From the NCBI GenBank assembly GCA_041493035.1, contig JBGPYB010000015.1, forward strand, positions 1 through 45,124: DNA of 45,124 nucleotides, in the 5' to 3' direction. The position numbers and the translations under genes were made by a program. Shown piece after piece: positions 40,007 through 45,124 of the stretch (positions are counted from its first letter, which is position 1; every line of letters starts with the position of its first letter). This DNA comes from JBGPYB01 sp041493035. Its GTDB lineage: Bacteria > Acidobacteriota > Vicinamibacteria > Fen-336. The notes below the pieces were generated by a model. The model did no database searches. It saw nothing but the letters and a program-made list of their open reading frames with translations, and was not told the origin of the DNA.

Positions 40007-40027
40007 GGGGAGTGTAATATATTCCCC
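40007..40027. promoter_or_regulatory. Near-palindrome with -10-like core between divergent genes
   Basis: GGGG and CCCC flank AT-rich DNA, and the outer bases GGGGA...TCCCC pair symmetrically with partial symmetry inside. The core TGTAATAT is a plausible -10 for the plus-strand DUF4388-J gene. It lies between that gene and the PilZ pair. It could be an operator over a promoter, or a coincidence of low-GC promoter DNA. Confidence 0.35.
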
Positions 40028-40055
40028 GCTGTCATCTCCAGCGGGTCATGCGGTT

Positions 40056-41714
40056 ATGAATGGAACAGTCTCCGAGGGGTCGATCGCAGGAGTCCTTCGG
40101 GACCTCTATGTAGGTCGGAAGTCGGGGCTTCTCAATTTCACCCGCGGCGAGGAGAGACGGAGCGTACGCTTCCACAGGGGCAACATCGTTCACGCCGACA
40201 CCAACGTCAAGGACGAGCGCCTGGGCGAGATGCTCGTCCGCCAGGACCTCCTCTCGAGCGCCGACCTCAAACGCGCGACCGGGTTCGTCCTTCGCGACAA
40301 GAAGCGGCTGGGCGTCGTCTTGCAAGAGCTGGGGATACTTACCAAAGACCAACTCGAGGATGCCCTGGCCCTCCACGTGCGCGAGATCCTGCTGAAGGTC
40401 TTTTCCTGGGCCGAGGGAGGCTACACCTTCGAGGAGGCGGACGCCGACGCCCCGGTCGAACAGGACACGACGCTCAAAGTGTCGACGGGAGAAATGATCC
40501 TGGAGGCCGTGAGACGAGTCGAAGACCCCGACGTGGTCCGTTTCGCTCTCGGTAGCATCGACCGTATCCTGGGCCTCTCTTCCGATCCGCTGCTGCGTTT
40601 CCAGAAGGTGACCCTGTCGCCAGCCGACGGATACGTGCTGTCACGGGTCGACGGAAGCTCCAGCGCCCGCGAAATCATCCAACTCAACCCCGCCCCTTCC
40701 GAAGAGACGATGAAGAGCCTCTTCGGCCTGCTGTGTACAGGAATCCTCGAGTATCTGCCGCTGCCGCCCAAGACGCCGCCCAAGCCGGAGCCGAGACGGG
40801 CCACGGCGCCTGCGCCACGGGCAGCCGAGGCTCCGTCCGCCCCGCCTGCCGCTCCGTCTGTTGGGACGTCGCTCCCGGGACCATCGGTGGTTGCCCAAGC
40901 CGCCGAACCCGCTCCCGTGGGCAGGGACCCGAAAGCCGATGACCCGAGGCGTCAGGAGATCCTGGAAGCATTCGACGGGCTCAAGGCGAAAAACCATTTC
41001 GAGGTGCTTGGAATACCCAAGGCATCGTCGGAGCCACAGGTCAAGGAAGCGTACTTCCGCCTGGCCAAGCGCTTCCATCCGGACGCCCATCACGATCCAG
41101 CGCTCGCCGACCTGGCCGACAAGCTCGAAGCGGTCTTCATTCGGCTCGGCTCGGCGTACGAGGTTCTGCGCAACAAGGCCGGCCGTTCGAGCTACGAGTC
41201 CGATCTCGCCTCGCGCACTCCTCGAGTCCCGATCGGAGGGACGCTGCTTGCCCCTGAAACGCCCGTCGTCGATCCCGAAGCCGAAGCGCGGATCGCCGAA
41301 GAAACGATCCGCAGGGCATCCAAGCTCTTCGAGGGGGAGCAGTACTGGGATGCGATCCAGCTTCTGGAGCCGGTGCTCCCCAAGACGGAAGGGAAGATCC
41401 GCAACAGGGCGCGGGTGCTGCTGGCCAAGTCGTATCTGAAGAACCCGAAGTGGGTCAAGCGGGCGGAGGAGCAGCTCCAGACCGTGGTGCGCGAAGAGCC
41501 CGCCAACGTCGAGGGCCACTTCCTTCTGGGAACGCTCTACAAGGCGAGCGGTTTGAAGAGCCGCGCAGTCCACGCTTTCCAAAGGGTGCTGGAGTTGAAG
41601 CCGGAACACGAGCACGCGGCGGTGGAACTGGGTGCTCTCAACCCGGAGGCCAACGGCGAAACTCCCCCCGCAGGTGCCGGGGGTCTTCTGAAGAAGATCC
41701 TGCGACGGACGTGA
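40056..41714 (+). CDS. DUF4388, J-domain and TPR protein
   Basis: A 552-residue multi-domain protein. Residues about 1-105 form a DUF4388 (PATAN) domain, with a related helical region to 235 and a Pro/Ala-rich linker at about 236-295. A J domain at about 313-385 has an intact HPD (341-343), so it should stimulate an Hsp70 (DnaK). TPR-like helices cover about 410-530, and the end is basic (GGLLKKILRRT). The start is the ATG at 40056; the frame is open 28 codons earlier without a ribosome site. It is followed by two GTGA-linked genes. The combination suggests a chaperone-linked signalling or gliding-type adaptor. Confidence 0.88.
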   Translation: MNGTVSEGSIAGVLRDLYVGRKSGLLNFTRGEERRSVRFHRGNIVHADTNVKDERLGEMLVRQDLLSSADLKRATGFVLRDKKRLGVVLQELGILTKDQLEDALALHVREILLKVFSWAEGGYTFEEADADAPVEQDTTLKVSTGEMILEAVRRVEDPDVVRFALGSIDRILGLSSDPLLRFQKVTLSPADGYVLSRVDGSSSAREIIQLNPAPSEETMKSLFGLLCTGILEYLPLPPKTPPKPEPRRATAPAPRAAEAPSAPPAAPSVGTSLPGPSVVAQAAEPAPVGRDPKADDPRRQEILEAFDGLKAKNHFEVLGIPKASSEPQVKEAYFRLAKRFHPDAHHDPALADLADKLEAVFIRLGSAYEVLRNKAGRSSYESDLASRTPRVPIGGTLLAPETPVVDPEAEARIAEETIRRASKLFEGEQYWDAIQLLEPVLPKTEGKIRNRARVLLAKSYLKNPKWVKRAEEQLQTVVREEPANVEGHFLLGTLYKASGLKSRAVHAFQRVLELKPEHEHAAVELGALNPEANGETPPAGAGGLLKKILRRT

Positions 41715-41911
41715 CGAGAACCAGCGACGAGAACTCCGGGACCTCGCGGAAATGCCGAAACTGCGGACGCGAACTGGCAGCGGCGGAGGTGGGATGGGAG
41801 TGCGAGTGCGGCATCGTGGTCTGCGGGGACTCGACTTGCTTCGACGAATACTTCAAGGCCGTTGCCGGCGGCGAAGCCACGCGGTGTCGAACGTGCGGGC
41901 TCGTGACGTGA
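41711..41911 (+). CDS. 66-residue Cys-rich zinc-binding protein
   Basis: A tiny protein with CRNC, CEC, C-x4-C (VCGDSTC) and CRTC: eight cysteines in four pairs, as in a double zinc ribbon or RING-like fold. The GTG overlaps the upstream stop as GTGA, and its own stop overlaps the next GTG the same way. The longer open frame in this phase runs through the J-domain gene. I do not recognise the family. The chain of overlaps says it is made with the DUF4388-J protein; an adaptor role is a guess. Confidence 0.75.
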   Translation: MTRTSDENSGTSRKCRNCGRELAAAEVGWECECGIVVCGDSTCFDEYFKAVAGGEATRCRTCGLVT

Positions 41912-42681
41912 GGTTCCTGGGGGCGGCACTCACCCTTCTCCTCGGCGCCACCGCTGGCGTCGCCGACGTCTACGTCATGACCGACGGCGACCGCATCACG
42001 GGCAAAACGCTCTCCCAGGCCGCAGGCTTCTACAAAGTGGACACGCCCTACGGGCGCATCGCCGTCCCCCGCGGCCGGGTGGCCAAAGTGATCCACGACG
42101 ACGGCCGGGAGGAGATCGTCAACGGAGTCGCAAGCGTTCGACCCAGCCAGCCGGCGGCCACGACCTCCGGCGGTGTGCACCTGGTCGTCGTGGTGACCGG
42201 CGCCTCGTTCTGGCAGGCCTGGCGGGAAGGGGAGATCGCGGATCCGAGCCTTCGGCTGCAGATCAGCCTGGATGAGGAGCCGATCGCAAGGTACGTCGAC
42301 AACAAACTCGACCCCGAGATCCCCGGGGCCACCGTGAACTCGTTCAGCTTTGCCTCGGGTGACACGACGTTCTCGCCTGGCCCGGGCGTGCATATGGAAC
42401 CCCCGGAAACGCGCCCCGGCCGGATCGCTCTCAAGATCGACCTTCCCGCAGAGAAAGCCGGGGAGCGGCGGTTCCGGCTGGCCTACCAGGCCAACGACGG
42501 CTCGGTGAGCGTCCCCGCCTGGCGCGATCTGGTGGACAGCCTCATCCACGTGACCCTCAAGACGGAGACGCCTTCCATCGTCGAGATCAGGCAGAACCAG
42601 GGCAAGATGGAATTCTCAGGCTTCGGCAAGAAAAAGATGAAGGGCGTCGAAACGTTTCTCATCGAAGCCAAGACTCAATAG
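41908..42681 (+). CDS. Exported protein of unknown function
   Basis: A 257-residue protein. The N-terminus (VRFLGAALTLLLGATAGVA) is a Sec signal, cut near residue 19. The mature part begins DVYVMTDGDRITGKTLSQAAGFYKVDTPYGRIAVPRGRVAKV, a small strand-rich repeat often seen in envelope proteins of this kind. A second beta domain of about 150 residues follows. I cannot name the family. It starts as GTGA on the Cys-rich gene. A periplasmic or surface role is likely. Confidence 0.75.
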   Translation: MRFLGAALTLLLGATAGVADVYVMTDGDRITGKTLSQAAGFYKVDTPYGRIAVPRGRVAKVIHDDGREEIVNGVASVRPSQPAATTSGGVHLVVVVTGASFWQAWREGEIADPSLRLQISLDEEPIARYVDNKLDPEIPGATVNSFSFASGDTTFSPGPGVHMEPPETRPGRIALKIDLPAEKAGERRFRLAYQANDGSVSVPAWRDLVDSLIHVTLKTETPSIVEIRQNQGKMEFSGFGKKKMKGVETFLIEAKTQ

Positions 42682-42704
42682 CCTGTCGGCTTGACTCCCC
42701 GAGG

Positions 42705-43319
42705 TTGCGGACCTACCCTCGACTCGTGGGTGATTTGGTGGTGGCCGACGTTCTCTCGACGGCGGGCCTCGCCATCGCCCTTGCGGCCTGCGCCGGCCTC
42801 CGGGCCTGGCTTCCCCTCCTGATGGCCGGAGTGCTTTCGCGAGCGGGAATGCTGAACCTTGGCGCAGCCTTCGGCTTCCTGTCCACCAACAAGGCGCTGG
42901 CCCTCTTCGCCCTTGCAACGGCCATTGAAGTGATCGGCGACAAGATACCGGCGGCCGACCACGCGCTCGACGCGCTCTCGACCGTCCTGCGCCCAGCGGC
43001 AGGGGCGATGCTCGCGGCCTCGGTCTTCGGGCGCATCGCCGATCCCATCGAATCAGCCGCCCTGGGTCTCGCCGTGGGAGCGCCGGTGGCCCTCGTCCCC
43101 CACGCCGGCAAGACGGCGCTGCGGGCGGCGTCGTCGGCATTCACCGCGGGCCTCGCGAATCCGGCGCTGAGCGTCGCGGAGGATGCCGCGACAGTCGTCC
43201 TTTTCCTGACGGCGGTTCTCGTCCCCGTCGCTGTCGCTCTGGCCTTTCTCGTCGTGGCATTCCTCGTGCTGCGCCGCTTCCTGGCCCGGCCACGATCACG
43301 GGCGGCCGTCACCGCTTGA
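42705..43319 (+). CDS. DUF4126 membrane protein
   Basis: A 204-residue membrane protein with about five to six hydrophobic segments. The N-terminal half (GLAIALAACAGLRAWLPLLMAGVLSRAG) and the EVIGDKIPAADHALDALSTVLRPAAGAM block are the signature of DUF4126. Function is unknown. TTG at 42705 is the longest start; GTG at 42726 is also possible, and neither has a good ribosome site. Its TGA overlaps the next TTG (TTGA). It lies between two exported proteins. Confidence 0.82.
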   Translation: MRTYPRLVGDLVVADVLSTAGLAIALAACAGLRAWLPLLMAGVLSRAGMLNLGAAFGFLSTNKALALFALATAIEVIGDKIPAADHALDALSTVLRPAAGAMLAASVFGRIADPIESAALGLAVGAPVALVPHAGKTALRAASSAFTAGLANPALSVAEDAATVVLFLTAVLVPVAVALAFLVVAFLVLRRFLARPRSRAAVTA

Positions 43320-44251
43320 AGCTTTCACCCGTCTCTTTGGCGAGCGGGCTTCTCCTCGCCCTCGCGGGTGCCAGGGCAAGCGCGCAAGCGCCTTCGCCGA
43401 GCCCGAAGCCTTTTACCCTCGAGGTCGAGGTGGAGGTCGTCTCGGTCACGGCGGTGGTCTACGACAAGGGAGGGCACTTCGTCCGCGGCCTCACGCCGCA
43501 GAACGTCACTCTTCTGGAGGACGGCGTGCCCCAGGAGGTGTCGATCTTCCGCGAGGCCAACGGGGGCGAGGAGAAGATCCCCCTCTCGGTCGTCCTCGTC
43601 CTCGACACCAGCGGCAGCATGAAGCAGAACCTCCCGCTCCTTCAACAAGCCGCTACGAGCTTCGTGGACAAGCTCGAGGAGATCGATTCGGCCCTCGTCG
43701 TGAGCTTCAACGAGACGGTGAAGGGGAGCGTCGACTTCACGGGAGACGCCGATCGCCTGACCCAGTTCGTCGACGGCCTCCAGGCCTGGGGCGGTACGAG
43801 TCTCTACGACGCCATCCGCTACTCTCTGGACCGGATCAAGACCCAGACGGGGCGAAAGGCGCTCGTTGTCTTCACTGACGGAGACGACAACACGAGCAGC
43901 ACCCGTGAGCCGGAGGTCATCGACTACGCGCGATCGGTGGAGGCCACCATCTATTCGGTCGGCATCAACCCCGGCGCAGGGATGGGCAGCGGCCCCAACA
44001 GGGGCTTCCTCAACCGAGTCGCCTCGGAGACCGGCGGGCAAGCGTACTTTCCCGATAAGGTGGCCGACTTGAGCCGCATCTTCTCGGGAATCTCCGAGGA
44101 GCTCCACAACCACTACCTTCTCGCCTATACGCCGAAGCGCCCGGCCGACGGCTCGTTCCGCAACATCGAGCTGCGTCTCGACCGGAAGGATCTTCAGGTG
44201 CGGGTACGCAAGGGGTATTTCGCCCTCAAGCGCCGCAAGCCCCGGCATTAG
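43316..44251 (+). CDS. Exported VWFA-related protein with intact MIDAS
   Basis: A 311-residue exported protein, smaller paralogue of the gene at 12352. The signal peptide (about 1-24) ends at ASAQA. The family opener is VEVVSVTAVVYDKGGHFVRGLTPQNVTLLEDG. The VWA domain has a complete metal site: DTSGS, then Thr in GGTSLYDAI, and Asp in FTDGDDN. The family closers NHYLLAYTPK and LQVRVRKGYFALK are present. It should bind a divalent ion and a partner protein. The TTG start overlaps the DUF4126 stop. Function is unknown. Confidence 0.87.
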   Translation: MKLSPVSLASGLLLALAGARASAQAPSPSPKPFTLEVEVEVVSVTAVVYDKGGHFVRGLTPQNVTLLEDGVPQEVSIFREANGGEEKIPLSVVLVLDTSGSMKQNLPLLQQAATSFVDKLEEIDSALVVSFNETVKGSVDFTGDADRLTQFVDGLQAWGGTSLYDAIRYSLDRIKTQTGRKALVVFTDGDDNTSSTREPEVIDYARSVEATIYSVGINPGAGMGSGPNRGFLNRVASETGGQAYFPDKVADLSRIFSGISEELHNHYLLAYTPKRPADGSFRNIELRLDRKDLQVRVRKGYFALKRRKPRH

Positions 44252-44328
44252 GCCGGCCGAAGGACCGCGCGGCCGGTCGTCGCGCGCAGCCCTGGGTGCC
44301 GGCCCCTCGGGTGTAGAATCCTCGCCGC

Positions 44329-45124
44329 AGATGCCCGAGATCACGGTCCAGTCCGCGGACGGCAAGAAGCGGCGACAGCCCCTCGAGCGAGAGCGCGTGA
44401 GCATCGGCCGCTCCCGGGAGAGCGATATCTTCCTCCCCGACCAGTGGTTGTCGCGCCATCACGCCGAGATCCGTCAGCGCCCCGACGGCCACTACCTCGT
44501 GGATCTGGGCAGCAAGAACGGCACGCTTCTGAACGGCTCGCGCCTGGAAGGCGAGACGCGCCTCAAAGAGGGAGACGTCATCACCCTCGGGGAGCACCTC
44601 CTCACCTTCTCTCTGACCGACGCCGACGAGACCGACGACGGCTTCGATCCCATGGGGACCCGGATCTTCCCGGCGAGGGAGCTGTCCGACGTCGCGACGA
44701 AGCCCTCCATCGACCCGGCCGAGCTGCAACGGCAGAACCGGGTCCTGTCCATCCTGACCCAGGCCACGAGCGCCCTCATCAATCATCGGCCGCTGCCGGA
44801 GCTCTTCGAGCTGATCCTCGACCTGCTCTTCAAAACCGTCCCCGCCGAGCGGGCCGCGATCCTGATCCTCGAGGGAACCCCGAAGCAGCCCGTGATCAAA
44901 GCGTCGCGGAGTCGTGAAGGGGCGACCATCACGAAGGTCAGCCGCTCCATCGCTAAGAAGGTGATCGAGGAACGGGTGGCGCTCATCCTGTCCAACGTCC
45001 TCGAGAATGCGTCCTTCCGCGCCCAGGAAAGCGTCATCTCCACTGGCATCCGCTCGGCGGTCTGCGTTCCCCTGCTGTTCACTCCGGGGTCGAGCCAGGG
45101 GGACGAGGTGATCGGCCTCGTCTA
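44329..45124 (+). CDS. FHA-GAF signalling protein, truncated at the window edge
   Basis: The first 265 residues of a protein that runs off the right edge. An FHA domain (about 1-100) has the phosphothreonine-binding pattern SIGRSRESDIFLPDQWLSRHHAEI and the LVDLGSKNGTLLNG loop. A short linker and a GAF-like domain start (about 130 on, RVLSILTQATSALINHRPLPELFELILDLLF). Such proteins often continue into a kinase, GGDEF or sigma-54 activator domain. The ATG has no ribosome site; TAGAAT 12-17 nt upstream could give a nearly leaderless transcript. Confidence 0.85.

Overview
This is a 45 kb, GC-rich, densely coding stretch of a diderm (Gram-negative type) bacterial chromosome. LPS genes, a porin-like barrel, Tat and Sec lipoproteins, the futalosine (MqnD) menaquinone route, a gap-pgk-tpiA-secG block and two VWFA-related proteins of the type abundant in Acidobacteriota together suggest an acidobacterium. 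That assignment is an inference from gene content, not a database result. Genes are packed tightly, often with 1-4 nt stop/start overlaps. I found no IS elements, phage genes, tRNA, rRNA or CRISPR array, and no gene-free gap above about 200 bases.

Layout. 0-4.4 kb (minus): LPS inner-core operon waaA-lpxK-lpxL-like-waaF-gmhB, every junction a 4-nt overlap. 4.4-6.2 kb: divergent cyanophycinase and isoaspartyl peptidase around a 12-bp palindrome. 6.1-8.0 kb: OPT-family transporter. 8.1-12.3 kb: gapA-pgk-tpiA, a CsgG-like lipoprotein-assembly-type gene on the other strand, and secG. 12.3-17.9 kb (minus): a VWFA-related exported protein, a Rieske ferredoxin, a gene of unknown function, thiC behind a TPP riboswitch, and nadA.

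18.0-24.0 kb (minus) is the most interesting region. A porin-like barrel, a periplasmic cupredoxin, a sensor kinase and a sigma-54 activator (GAFTGA type) form one tight operon. It is followed by two tandem Tat-type lipoproteins, each with three HxH motifs. Good -24/-12 (sigma-54) promoters lie upstream of the porin gene and of the lipoprotein pair. A perfect 10-bp-arm palindrome sits about 100 bp upstream of the lipoprotein start site, where an activator would bind. The arrangement resembles ZraSR/ZraP logic, with different effectors: a candidate metal- or envelope-stress system.

24.0-28.4 kb: nfo and queG (plus), then a minus operon of a P-loop NTPase, mqnD, a thioredoxin-like protein with one active-site Cys, and a small membrane protein. 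28.5-33.0 kb: a DUF4398/SH3 lipoprotein, a GT39-like glycosyltransferase with a discoidin-like tail, and a Cache-HAMP-GGDEF cyclase. 33.1-36.4 kb: a NatAB-type ABC exporter and a ThiO-like oxidase. 36.5-45.1 kb: a signalling-rich stretch with a zinc-ribbon membrane protein, a cNMP-binding/DUF4388 protein, a dihydrodipicolinate-reductase-like enzyme that probably starts at CTG, a PilZ pair, a DUF4388-J-domain-TPR protein, a 66-residue Cys-rich protein, an exported protein, a DUF4126 membrane protein, a MIDAS-type VWA protein and a truncated FHA-GAF protein.
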